A stretch of 64,000 nt of DNA. Origin: Geomonas diazotrophica (lineage in GTDB: Bacteria; Desulfobacterota; Desulfuromonadia; Geobacterales; Geobacteraceae). The position numbers and the translations under genes are program-made. The notes below the pieces were generated by a model that had not been told where the DNA came from, did no database searches, and worked only from the letters and a program-made list of their open reading frames with translations. The stretch covers positions 1 through 64,000 of the forward strand of contig NZ_JAHLMF010000007.1 in assembly GCF_018919385.1 (NCBI RefSeq). The letters are read 5' to 3'. Positions 26,228-36,209 of the stretch are shown here, piece by piece. The first letter of the stretch is position 1; every line of letters begins with the position of its first letter.

Positions 26228-26653
26228 TCAGCAGCAGCCGCCGCAGTACCAGCCGGAAAACTCGGGCAGGAAGACGTTGTCGATGACCTGGATCAAACCG
26301 TTGCCGCAGGTTATGTCGGTCCGCACATACTGAGCGTTGTCGATCACAAGGCGCCCCCCTTGGGTACGGACACTGAGCGATTTGCCACTTTCTGTTAACA
26401 GGTGATCGTTCTCAGCGATCTGCGCGGAGTTGTGCGCCCCCTTGACGACGTGATAGGCGAGGAGTGAGGCCAGTTTATCCTTGTCGGCCGCGATGACTTC
26501 CACCTTCACGCGCGTGAATGCCTCGTCATCGGGAGCGAACAGGGTAAAGGCTCCAGCGCCGTGCAGCCTCTCAGTCAGCCCGGCGCTCTCCAGCAGCGAG
26601 AGCAGGGTCTGAAAGGAACCGTCCGTCTTCAGTGTGTCGATGATGTCTTTCAT
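26228..26653 (-). CDS. Fasciclin (FAS1) domain protein with Cys-rich tail, 141 aa
   Basis: One FAS1 domain nearly fills the protein: the start MKDIIDTLKTDGSFQTLLSL, then FTLFAPDDEAF (H1-type box), LASLLAYHVVKG, and IQVIDNVFLPEF (H2-type box). FAS1 domains usually mediate adhesion, but here there is no signal peptide, as in other small cytoplasmic or non-classically secreted bacterial members. The C-terminus WYCGGCC has three cysteines in the last five residues, unusual for the family and possibly metal- or thiol-reactive. GGAGGGAGGAC precedes the ATG. Single gene. Confidence 0.85.
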   Translation of the reverse strand: MKDIIDTLKTDGSFQTLLSLLESAGLTERLHGAGAFTLFAPDDEAFTRVKVEVIAADKDKLASLLAYHVVKGAHNSAQIAENDHLLTESGKSLSVRTQGGRLVIDNAQYVRTDITCGNGLIQVIDNVFLPEFSGWYCGGCC

Positions 26654-26870
26654 GTCCTCCCTCCTTCACAACCGGCCCATGTGATCATGGTCCGGTGGGT
26701 AGCACTTTTACATAAGGTCGCTGTGCTGTCGGGACTGCCTTAATTATAGAAGGGGCGCAGGATGGATGGGAAGAACAAACATTGTGTCGTATGAGAGGGA
26801 AAACGGCCCTCTCGAAATGCCCCTGCCTCAGTCATAGACCTTGCCTTGGAAGGGATGACTCCTTGCAGGC
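26654..26870. other. Gap between fasciclin and KatG genes
   Basis: No gene is seen. It must hold the fasciclin promoter (minus strand); ATTATA-like sequence occurs near 26740-26750. The KatG terminator follows at 26871. Confidence 0.5.
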
Positions 26871-26910
26871 TAAAAAAGGAAACGGTTCAGGGGATTCCTG
26901 AACCGTTTCG
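26871..26910 (-). terminator. Intrinsic terminator of katG
   Basis: On the minus strand GAAACGGTTCAGG pairs with CCTGAACCGTTTC over 13 bp, followed by CTTTTTTA. It lies about 65 bases after the KatG stop. Confidence 0.88.
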
Positions 26911-26973
26911 CTTAGAGCGCAATTTTTCATGACCACCGGCTCGGGTGAACACGAGGGTGCCGTCGCCGGCGCA

Positions 26974-29196
<2,223 letters not shown>

Positions 29197-29303
29197 TTAA
29201 CTGGGCCTGCAGCTGTAAATAATACCGTCACAGGGGCCTTGTGTCTAAGGGGTGACCCGTTTGGATAGCGGAAGTGGTGTTTGAGAATCCGGATCCCGGC
29301 TTG

Positions 29304-29335
29304 AAAAAAGGGGCTCGCAGAATCTGCGAGCCCCA
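29304..29335 (-). terminator. Intrinsic terminator of the peptidase/GH13 operon
   Basis: On the minus strand GGGGCTCGCAGA and TCTGCGAGCCCC form a 12-bp stem followed by TTTTTTC, about 30 bases after the GH13 stop codon. Confidence 0.9.
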
Positions 29336-29363
29336 AGAATTGCTCTAGCGGCAAAATCCGGTG

Positions 29364-31346
29364 TCACTGGGAGAGAATCAGCGCGCTGTAAGGACCGATC
29401 CCGATGCTCCCCTGGAAAGACAAGCCGTCGCGGCTTGCCGGGTGCGCCTCGGTGGCAAAACTTGCGTGATTCCCGAAGCCCTGGTCGTAATCCCGGGAGT
29501 CGCTGTTGAACCGAACCTGCCACAACCCGCCTCTTGGGAACCCCAAGGTGTAACTGTCGTAGGACCGGTTGGCGAAGTTGAGGATGACGACCACGTCGTC
29601 CCCCCCGCCCCCCGCATCCCAACGGTGAAAGGCTACCAGCTTGTCGGTGTCGTTGACATGGAAGACGTTGAGGTGTTGACCCCGCAGCCCTCTCGTGTTG
29701 TCGTGCCAGTTCCTCCGCAGCCGGATCAGGTCCTGGTAGAGCCGGAAGGTTCCGCTGAATTTCCCTTCGGGGGTGCACCGCTCCGGCAGGTCAGGGCAAT
29801 CGCTGCAGGAGATGGCTTTCTCGCAGGGGCCTCCGGTCGCGGAGAGGCATTTGAGCCGGCTGTTCAGGCAGCTTCGGCACTCCTTGTCGATCTCGCAGAA
29901 GCGGTTCCAATCGACGCCGCTGACCGCGCGGTCGTCGCCGAACTTTCGCCACTCCAAAAGCTCCTGCCCCTGGAGAAACATCTGCATCCCGGGTGCGGTC
30001 ATCATGAGGGCGGTTCCGAGGCCGATCCGCTTGCGCACCAGCCAGCTTTCGTCGACCCGCCCGAAGTCGATGCAGTCAGTGAGCCGCAGATGCGCAGCCT
30101 GGTCGTGGGTCTCGATGGCGACGACGCGCTGGTACCGGTCGGTGCCGTAGCGCCCCTCGATTATCCTGCGGATCTCGTGCATGTTCCGGTCGCCGTCCCA
30201 GGTCTTTGCGAGCTGGTCGCGGCTGACACCGATGAATGCCGCGTCCCACTGGGCACCGAAGCCGGCCCCGCCGCTGCCGGTATCCTTGACGATCCATTCG
30301 TTCCCCTGGAGGTCCTCCGCGATGGTCAGCAGGTTGCGCCTGGGGTGCTCGGCCCGAACGCAGTTGTTCATCTCCTGCAGCATACGCCAGCCGTCGGGCA
30401 GGTCGTTGGCCGGATCGTTGTTGTTGCCCTTGGCGTTGCGTATGTTCACCACGGAGTCGAAGCGCACCCCGTCGATCCGGTACTCCAAAAGCCACATCAT
30501 CAGGTTGTCGCGCAGGTAGTCGCGGACCTGGGGCCTGCCGTAATCGGGGCGTGAGCCCCAGGGGGTGACGGCGCGCGGATCGTTGTAGAAGTAGACGCCG
30601 CCACCTTCCTGGAGCGGACCGCCTCCTACGGAGATCGGTTGCTGCCACGGGGTGATCTGCCACAACGACTTCGGTCCTGCGGGGTTGAGATGGTTGTACA
30701 CCACGTCTATGAGTACCGCGATACCCCGGGCGTGCGCGGCGTCAACGAACTGCTTCAGGGCGCGCGGGCCGCCGTAGTCCGCCTCGACCGCGTAGAGCCC
30801 CGCAGGGTTGTAACCCCACGATCTTTCTGTGGCAAACTCCGTGGTCGGCAGCATTTGGACGGTGTTGACCCCAAGCTTTTGCAGATACCAAAGGTCGTCC
30901 AGCACCCCCTTCAACAGCTCCGAGCTTTCCACGGTCTTGTCGGGGTAGGTGCCGGTGTGCATCTGGTAGATTACCAGCTCGTTCCAGGGCGCCATCCGGA
31001 AGTCGTTGACCTTCCACGCATACTCCCCCAGGTGGACGATGGAGTTGTCCGCGGCGCCGACCATGGCCTGCGCCCTCGGATCGCTCTTGTCCCTTCCGTC
31101 CACACGATAGACGTACTGCTGCCCCTCCTTCACGCTGGCAACCGTAACCGACCAGCAGTCGTTCCACTCGTTGAGCATCGGGTAGATGCGCTCGTTGCGG
31201 TCGTCGTCGTAAAGGACGAGCTTCACGTCCCCGGCAAAAGGAAGCCACGCCCGGAACCTCACACCGTCCTCGACGCGAAAGACACCGAGTTGCTGCATCC
31301 GGTAGTCCGACGCGTATCGCTCCGTCCCTTCAGTCGTCAAGGTCAT
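29364..31346 (-). CDS. GH13 alpha-amylase-family enzyme with eight-cysteine insert, 660 aa
   Basis: An enzyme of the glycogen branching/pullulanase/isoamylase side of GH13. Residues about 18-110 form a CBM48-like domain (GVRFRAWLPFAGDVKLVLYD). The TIM barrel has YNHLNPAG, nucleophile D297 (IDGVRFDSV), acid/base E344 (LTIAEDLQGNE) and D415 (ETHDQ, where most relatives have NHDE or SHDE). Residues 484-524 hold eight cysteines not usual in the family. No signal peptide is present. The C-terminal beta domain ends GPYSALILSQ. It lies 57 bases downstream of an M6 peptidase gene on the same strand, with GGAGGAG before the ATG. Whether it branches, debranches or hydrolyses glucan cannot be told by eye. 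Confidence 0.85.
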   Translation of the reverse strand: MTLTTEGTERYASDYRMQQLGVFRVEDGVRFRAWLPFAGDVKLVLYDDDRNERIYPMLNEWNDCWSVTVASVKEGQQYVYRVDGRDKSDPRAQAMVGAADNSIVHLGEYAWKVNDFRMAPWNELVIYQMHTGTYPDKTVESSELLKGVLDDLWYLQKLGVNTVQMLPTTEFATERSWGYNPAGLYAVEADYGGPRALKQFVDAAHARGIAVLIDVVYNHLNPAGPKSLWQITPWQQPISVGGGPLQEGGGVYFYNDPRAVTPWGSRPDYGRPQVRDYLRDNLMMWLLEYRIDGVRFDSVVNIRNAKGNNNDPANDLPDGWRMLQEMNNCVRAEHPRRNLLTIAEDLQGNEWIVKDTGSGGAGFGAQWDAAFIGVSRDQLAKTWDGDRNMHEIRRIIEGRYGTDRYQRVVAIETHDQAAHLRLTDCIDFGRVDESWLVRKRIGLGTALMMTAPGMQMFLQGQELLEWRKFGDDRAVSGVDWNRFCEIDKECRSCLNSRLKCLSATGGPCEKAISCSDCPDLPERCTPEGKFSGTFRLYQDLIRLRRNWHDNTRGLRGQHLNVFHVNDTDKLVAFHRWDAGGGGDDVVVILNFANRSYDSYTLGFPRGGLWQVRFNSDSRDYDQGFGNHASFATEAHPASRDGLSFQGSIGIGPYSALILSQ

Positions 31347-31403
31347 GTCTCCTCCGTAAATGCAGGCGCCGGGCAGTTGTCTGCGCCGGCGCCGGCCGTC
31401 TGC

Positions 31404-33884
31404 TTACAGCGGCTGTTCACCGCACCAGCCGTTATTGGGGGCCGTCTGCCAGTTGTGGTAGATACGGGTGTTGGTCCCCACGTAGAATATCTCCAGCCTG
31501 CCGTCGGCGTTGCGCCCTACGGTGAGTTGCTTCGCCATCCCCAGCATCGGGTTCTCGCCGCTCCAGCCGTTGTTGGGCCTGGTCTGCCAGTTGTGGTAAA
31601 TGCGGTCGTTGGTCCCGATGTAGAAGAGCTCCAGCCGCCCGTCTGCGTTCTTTTCCAGCGTGAGTTGCTTCGCCAGGCCGCCCAGGGCCGCCTCCCCGCT
31701 CCAGCCGTTGTTGGGCGCGGTCTGCCAGTTGTGGTAGATACGGTCGTTGGTGCCGACGTAGAAGATCTCGAGGCGCCCGTCCGCGTTGCGGCCGACCGAT
31801 ATCTGCTTCGCCAGTCCCCCAAGGGACGCTTCGCCGCTCCACCCGCCGTTGGGGACGATCTGCCAGTTGTGGTAGATACGGTCGTTGGTGCCGACGTAGA
31901 AAATCTCGAGGCGCCCGTCGGCGTTGCGGCCGACGGTGATCTGCTTGGCGGCACCTCCCATCGGGCATTCGCCGCTCCAGCCGTTGTTGGGCCTGGTCTG
32001 CCAGTTGTGGTAGATCTGGTCGTTGGTGCCGATGTAAAAGATCTCCAGCCGCCCGTCCGCGTTGTTGGCGACGGCGATCTGCTTTGCCGCTCCGCCCAGC
32101 GGCTGGTCGACGATCCAATCGCCGTTGGGTGCCACCTGCCAGCTGTGATAGATCTTGCTGTTGGTCCCGACGTAAAAGATCTCGCACCTGCCGTCCTGGT
32201 TGCGTCCCGCCACCACCTGCCGGGCCATGCCCCCCAGGGCGACCCCGCCGTGCCAGCCGCCGTTTTGGACCACCTGCCAGTTGTGGTACAGCGCGCTGTT
32301 GGTCCCGATGGAGAAGACTTCGAGGCGGCCGTCGGCGTTGTTGACCTGGCAGAGCTGGGTGGCGAAGGGCGCTGCGGTATCGGCCTGCGTAAAGGTCATG
32401 ACCGGCGCGGGAGGGGAGATCTGCACGATGTTGAGGCCGGAAGGGGAACCATCCCACCACTTCGAGCTCGGCGCGGTCGCCGCGGTGAACTGGGCCGCGG
32501 CAGGCGCCGCAAAGAGGTCGTTGCCGTCTCCGTAGTTGGCGCGCCGTTCCAGGTGGAACTGGTTGTCCGCCTGCTCGAGGGCGCACTCGTAGTGCTGGGA
32601 GGGGCTCATCTGTTCCCAGTTGTTGCTGCCGAGCTCGTCCACATGCCATATCGCCAGCCCCGCATCGGGAAGCCCCACGTTGCGTCCGGATTGCTGCAGG
32701 TTTTCCAGGAGGAAGTACTCGGTCGGCCGGTTGGGGACCCCGTAGAGGAAGAACCGGTTCTGTCCCGCGGGCGCCGTGGCGGTCATCCCGTCGGTGATCC
32801 TGGTCACCTGGGTCGCCCAACCCGCCTTGTACTTGAGGTAAGCGCAGACGCTCACCGGGTTCTTCGGATCCGGGCCACCGTAGGCCATCAAGCAGTACTG
32901 GCCGTTGCCGTTGGACTCGTAGCCGTAGTCGTAGAGATCCGGAAAATCGCAGAGCATGTGGCCGTTTTCGTGGCAGAAGGTCTCAAGGGAAAGCTCGTCG
33001 CCCATGTTGGTGATCTGGTAGTCCGAGAAGGTCTTGCCGCTCCCGGCCTGGTATCCGCCCATCGCCGATGAATGCGGCCACAAGCCTTTGGCCCACTGGT
33101 TGACCAAGCCGCCGGCGTAGAAGACGTTGAGGGCGTAGACGTATCCGTCCTCGTCGCTGCTAAGACGGCTGAAATCGAACTGCTTCGCCTTCAGGTCGTC
33201 GAGCGCCTCCCGGATCAGCTCCTGCGCCCTCACGCCGCACGGCACCGCCGGATCGGTGTAGTAGGCCCGAGGATGCTTCGCGGTGTAGTAGGTGGGGACG
33301 ATGTTGGTGTATTGGAGGCGGCCGGCGGAGTTGTCGAGGTAGTAGTCGTAGACAGAGCCGTTGTTGCCGTAGTTGCTGTAGCCCCGCTTGTTGCAGAAGT
33401 CGGCGACCTCCTGCTGCGGGATGGTGTCCGGGACGTCGGGGAACCTGACCAAGAGGCAGAGACCGGTGTAGGCGCCGGTACGGGCTTCGGAGGGGGGAGC
33501 GGTCAACGGACCTGCCAGCTTCAACGCCTGTTGCAGTCCGGTCCTCCTGTTTTCCCTGCGGATCTCCCAGCGCCGCTTGGTCCCGAGCGCCTGCTGCCCG
33601 GCCAGCGCCAGACCGCGGATGGCGTGCGGAGTTGGGCGGAGGCCAGGCTGGAGTCCGAGGCTTTTCGGATCCGCACTCCCTACCCGGACCCCGGACGGGA
33701 TCAGGGACGCCTGATCCTGGGCCAGCATGGCATAGTCGTAGTAACCGGTCTCGGGATTTGGCACCACGGTGTAGCCGTCACTTTCGAATACGGCAAAGTT
33801 CTGGTCTCCCCATCCCTGGACTTCGATGCGGGTTCCGTCGGGGTTGCTGAGGGTGAATGGCTTGTGGGCGAATGGTATGCTCAT
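31404..33884 (-). CDS. M6-family metallopeptidase fused to a seven-repeat lectin-like beta-propeller, 826 aa
   Basis: Residues about 130-500 form an M6 (immune inhibitor A-like) zinc peptidase: zinc site HENGH at 305-309 with the downstream aspartate in the family pattern FPDLYDYG. Residues 516-826 are seven repeats of 46 residues (NADGRLEIFYVGTNDRIYHN, then W-rich and GGxAKQ segments), matching PLL-type fucose-binding propellers. The fusion would target proteolysis to glycosylated surfaces. Yet the N-terminus MSIPFAHKPFTLSNPDGTRI is not a Sec signal, so export is unexplained. GGAGAAGCT precedes the ATG. It leads an operon with the GH13 gene. Confidence 0.85.
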   Translation of the reverse strand: MSIPFAHKPFTLSNPDGTRIEVQGWGDQNFAVFESDGYTVVPNPETGYYDYAMLAQDQASLIPSGVRVGSADPKSLGLQPGLRPTPHAIRGLALAGQQALGTKRRWEIRRENRRTGLQQALKLAGPLTAPPSEARTGAYTGLCLLVRFPDVPDTIPQQEVADFCNKRGYSNYGNNGSVYDYYLDNSAGRLQYTNIVPTYYTAKHPRAYYTDPAVPCGVRAQELIREALDDLKAKQFDFSRLSSDEDGYVYALNVFYAGGLVNQWAKGLWPHSSAMGGYQAGSGKTFSDYQITNMGDELSLETFCHENGHMLCDFPDLYDYGYESNGNGQYCLMAYGGPDPKNPVSVCAYLKYKAGWATQVTRITDGMTATAPAGQNRFFLYGVPNRPTEYFLLENLQQSGRNVGLPDAGLAIWHVDELGSNNWEQMSPSQHYECALEQADNQFHLERRANYGDGNDLFAAPAAAQFTAATAPSSKWWDGSPSGLNIVQISPPAPVMTFTQADTAAPFATQLCQVNNADGRLEVFSIGTNSALYHNWQVVQNGGWHGGVALGGMARQVVAGRNQDGRCEIFYVGTNSKIYHSWQVAPNGDWIVDQPLGGAAKQIAVANNADGRLEIFYIGTNDQIYHNWQTRPNNGWSGECPMGGAAKQITVGRNADGRLEIFYVGTNDRIYHNWQIVPNGGWSGEASLGGLAKQISVGRNADGRLEIFYVGTNDRIYHNWQTAPNNGWSGEAALGGLAKQLTLEKNADGRLELFYIGTNDRIYHNWQTRPNNGWSGENPMLGMAKQLTVGRNADGRLEIFYVGTNTRIYHNWQTAPNNGWCGEQPL
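31407..32339 (-). repeat. Seven tandem 138-bp repeats encoding the propeller blades
   Basis: The 3' third of the peptidase gene is built of six full 138-bp units and a shorter last one. Units 3 to 7 are close to identical in protein (NADGRLEIFY-GTN-RIYHNWQ), so recent expansion or ongoing gene conversion is likely. Confidence 0.9.
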
Positions 33885-34215
33885 AGCTTCTCCTTTGCAT
33901 GATTGGGATCAAAGTCTGACGAGCCGATACGCCTTTATCACCTCCTTTTTTCGCGCTGTTTCCACAGCACCTTCTTTTTCGGAAACAAAAAAAGCCCTCC
34001 GCGGCGGCAGAATGCGGCGACCGCGCAGGCCCAACATGGCTGTGGAGGCAAGAGATGTACTTGATGGAGCCGGCGGAGTGGTTTGTTCCGCCGCCCCGGG
34101 GCAGGTCAGGAACACGGTGGGAGCGCCCTGGCTTTCGGGTAAATTATAGTAGTTTAATATTTGATACTGTCAAGGCCCGGGAGAACCTCACCAGCGCAGG
34201 CAGCCGCAGTTGGAC
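33885..34215. other. Leader region of the peptidase/GH13 operon
   Basis: No convincing gene. Read on the minus strand it has a GC-rich imperfect hairpin ending in TTTTTTTG (33989-33995), a possible attenuator, then AAGGAGGTGA (33938-33947), a perfect Shine-Dalgarno sequence with no start codon at proper distance. An AT-rich block near 34140-34165 may be the promoter. Confidence 0.45.
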
Positions 34216-34247
34216 AAAAAAAAGCGGCTGCAGGTGGCTGCAGCCGC
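34216..34247 (-). terminator. Intrinsic terminator of the FMN-binding protein gene
   Basis: On the minus strand GCGGCTGCAGCC and GGCTGCAGCCGC-like arms form a strong stem followed by TTTTTTTT, ten bases after the stop codon. Confidence 0.85.
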
Positions 34248-34257
34248 GGCAGGAGTT

Positions 34258-34629
34258 CTACCAGGTCTGGGTTATCGAGTCGGGGGTGACGGCCAGGGTG
34301 GCGCGCAGCCAGCCGAACTTCGATTTTAGCTGATCGAAATCGGGTCCGGACGTTATGAATGCGGCCTCCCCCTTGATCAGAAAACCCGCGCCCGGGCCGT
34401 GCAGCCCCTGCACCTTGCTGCTCCCCACGGTGATCAGCACTTCCGGGTTGAAGGCGACGTTGGCCTCGGTCCGGTGCATGTAGCCTGCGGGAATGAGGAC
34501 GCGCCCCTCGTCGGAGATGCGGATATAGCTGTTCCAGGTGTTGACCAGGTGCGGTCCGTTCTCCCCCAAGGTTGCGATTGCGACCACGCCATCCTGTTTC
34601 AGAATTTCGAGCAGTTTTTCGGAAATCAT
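34258..34629 (-). CDS. Pyridoxamine 5'-phosphate oxidase-like FMN-binding protein, 123 aa
   Basis: A small split-barrel protein of the PNPOx-like flavin-binding group. The N-terminal helix MISEKLLEILKQDGVVAIAT leads into the first strands, with the FMN-contact-type segment PHLVNTWNSYIRIS and RVLIPAGYMHRTEANVAFNP. The central GAGFLIKGEAAFI is a family strand pair. It is shorter than PdxH and lacks the substrate domain, so vitamin B6 synthesis is unlikely; flavin reductase or general flavin carrier functions are possible. AGGAGGTAGAA sets the ATG at 34629. Single gene with its own terminator. Confidence 0.8.
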   Translation of the reverse strand: MISEKLLEILKQDGVVAIATLGENGPHLVNTWNSYIRISDEGRVLIPAGYMHRTEANVAFNPEVLITVGSSKVQGLHGPGAGFLIKGEAAFITSGPDFDQLKSKFGWLRATLAVTPDSITQTW

Positions 34630-34683
34630 TTCTACCTCCTGTTGGTGATCTTGCGCAGCCACACGGCGTGACTGCAAGAGTTT

Positions 34684-34803
34684 ATGTCCATCCTGGGCCA
34701 GAACCAGAAAGCCCCTCTCTACCGGCAGCTCCAGGACCAGGTCAGGGAACAGGTGCTCTCGGGAAAGTTCGGGGATCGGGCTCCCCGCCGACGCCTGCGT
34801 TAG
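34684..34803 (+). pseudogene. GntR-family regulator remnant, N-terminal fragment
   Basis: A 39-codon reading frame starts MSILGQNQKAPLYRQLQDQV and continues REQVLSGKF, which is the classic opening of the GntR winged-helix domain. It then diverges (GDRAPRRRLR, stop). In the next frame GLPADACVRL resembles the expected LPxxRELA continuation, so a frameshift has broken the gene. No further domain is found downstream. It is probably a dead remnant; it lies just upstream, divergently, of the FMN-binding gene. Confidence 0.6.
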
Positions 34804-35087
34804 GCTAGATGAAAATTGCCCCCAGGAGTAGGGTCAGAACAGAATAAATTTGTGGGGTCAGAAGGCCTGCCCGGCAGGTGCGGGTGTAACCCTGCCGGGC
34901 AGAGGGGAGAAGAGGATGGGGGCGGGGAGAAGGGGAGGGAAATTGCTGGTGGCGACGGCCCCGGCAATGCCCTTCAAAGCTCGGGAGGCCAGCCGGTTTG
35001 GCCGCGGCGAGCACGAGACGAATGACGGCAGGTGCTGCGCGAACATCGCCGCCACTGCGCGCAGCGCCTTTGGGGTGGAAGCCGGGA
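34804..35087. other. Repeat-containing non-coding gap
   Basis: No gene is seen. It holds GGGTCAG-type motifs (34831-34837, 34854-34861) and a 12-bp perfect hairpin at 34867-34902. It looks like accessory or repetitive sequence. Confidence 0.5.
34867..34902. repeat. Perfect 12-bp inverted repeat (REP-like)
   Basis: CTGCCCGGCAGG and CCTGCCGGGCAG flank a 12-base loop. There is no U tract, and no gene ends immediately before it. The adjacent GGGGTCAG resembles termini of REP elements mobilised by RAYT transposases, but this is only a resemblance. Confidence 0.6.
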
Positions 35088-35924
35088 TTACCCCTGAGGG
35101 GCGCCGCCAAGGAAGTGCGGTTTGAGAGAGAATACCTTTTCGCCCCTATGCTCGAAGCGCTGATCTCCGCCGAGGCCCGGTTCAGTCTCGCCCATGAAGA
35201 GGAGCCCGCCCGGTTTCAGCATCCCCGCCATCCGCCCGACCAGCCCCTGCTGTGTCGCGGGATCGAAGTGGTCAAAGACCTCCTTGCAGAAGATGGCATC
35301 GTATTTCCCTTTCAGCACCCATTCTTGCGCTGCGAGGTTACAGGGGAGAAAGGAGACCATGCGCCGGATCTCGGGCACCACCTGGTAGGCCTCTTCGCGG
35401 CAGGCGAGCCGGACAAGGTACTTCTCTTTGTACTGCTGGGGAAGGTGCCGCAACCGGTCTGCAGGATATACCCCGTCCTCGGCGACGGCCAGCGCCGAGA
35501 GGTCGATGTCGGTGGCGAGAATCTTCATGGATCGTACGTCCCCCCCCAGCGCGTCATGGGCGGTCATCGCCATCGAGTATGCCTCCTCCCCCGTGCCCGC
35601 GGCACAAGACCAAAGCAGCGCCCCGGGGGTCCGTAGGACCTGCAGGTACTCCTTCAGCATCGCGAAATGCGCAGCATCTCGGAAAAAACAGCAGGGGGAT
35701 GAGCCAAGGGCGCTGGTGAAGGCGCCCCACTCGTTCTTGCTGTCGACCACCAGCCGGTCCAGGTACTGCGAAAAGTTCTGCGCAGAGGTGCCCTGCACCC
35801 GTTGCGACATGCGGTTGTACACCAGGTCCTTGGTGTGGTGCCCCAACGTGATCCCGGTGGAGGAGCGGTACATGTGGCGTATGCGGTGAAAATCGCTGCT
35901 GGTGTAATTGGCCTGTGCAGTCAT
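35088..35924 (-). CDS. CheR-type protein-glutamate methyltransferase, orphan, 278 aa
   Basis: A SAM-dependent methyltransferase of the CheR family, which methylates glutamates of chemoreceptors. The N-terminal helical domain (SDFHRIRHMYRSSTGITLG; RVQGTSAQNFSQYLDRL) is followed by the substrate segment SPCCFFRDAAHF, the SAM-binding LLWSCAAGTGEEAYSMAM, ILATDIDLSALAVAEDGVYP and the end KYDAIFCKEVFDHFDPATQQ. The usual TTNxTxFFR is changed to SSPCCFFR and the usual CRN to CKE, so activity may be altered. GGAGGGAGAAGCC sets the ATG at 35924. No other chemotaxis gene is adjacent; a chemoreceptor gene lies 11 kb away. Confidence 0.85.
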   Translation of the reverse strand: MTAQANYTSSDFHRIRHMYRSSTGITLGHHTKDLVYNRMSQRVQGTSAQNFSQYLDRLVVDSKNEWGAFTSALGSSPCCFFRDAAHFAMLKEYLQVLRTPGALLWSCAAGTGEEAYSMAMTAHDALGGDVRSMKILATDIDLSALAVAEDGVYPADRLRHLPQQYKEKYLVRLACREEAYQVVPEIRRMVSFLPCNLAAQEWVLKGKYDAIFCKEVFDHFDPATQQGLVGRMAGMLKPGGLLFMGETEPGLGGDQRFEHRGEKVFSLKPHFLGGAPQG

Positions 35925-36163
35925 GGCTTCTCCCTCCGTGCTTGTTGTTCCCGTGTCGTCCGATATGGACCGGCGCGTGCCAGTGTCGTTTTTGGGTATC
36001 TCGTAAACACGATCCGTTCCCATCAGGCCTCCGGAAGGGGAAAAAATGTCCCGCCGGGGCAGCTTTCGTATAAGTTGCCGAAGTCTCATGCCTTTAATGG
36101 GCGAGTGCCGTAGCTGTCCAGCGTGAAGCCGGTAGCCAGACGGTTTAATGAGGCGCGTAGAGT

Positions 36164-36177
36164 TGTGGCATGCCACA
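36164..36177. promoter_or_regulatory. Operator-like palindrome 1
   Basis: TGTGGCATGCCACA is a perfect 14-bp palindrome. A near copy lies 32 bp away centre to centre, about three helical turns, on the same DNA face. Confidence 0.6.
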
Positions 36178-36195
36178 GTTGTCGGTCCCCAGTAT

Positions 36196-36209
36196 TGTGG
36201 CACGCCACA
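36196..36209. promoter_or_regulatory. Operator-like palindrome 2
   Basis: TGTGGCACGCCACA differs from palindrome 1 by one base. The paired arrangement resembles a dimer-binding operator or enhancer pair of a sigma-54 activator. The target could be cheR or the riboswitch-led transcript. Confidence 0.6.

Noticed and set aside
31407-32339. CRISPR-like array
   Set aside because: The periodic repeats are 138 bp, in frame, and encode propeller blades; there are no spacers.
33909-34115. Small gene upstream of the M6 peptidase, with a perfect Shine-Dalgarno near its end
   Set aside because: The Shine-Dalgarno has no start codon at suitable distance, and the frame has GTG start, no ribosome site and low-complexity sequence.
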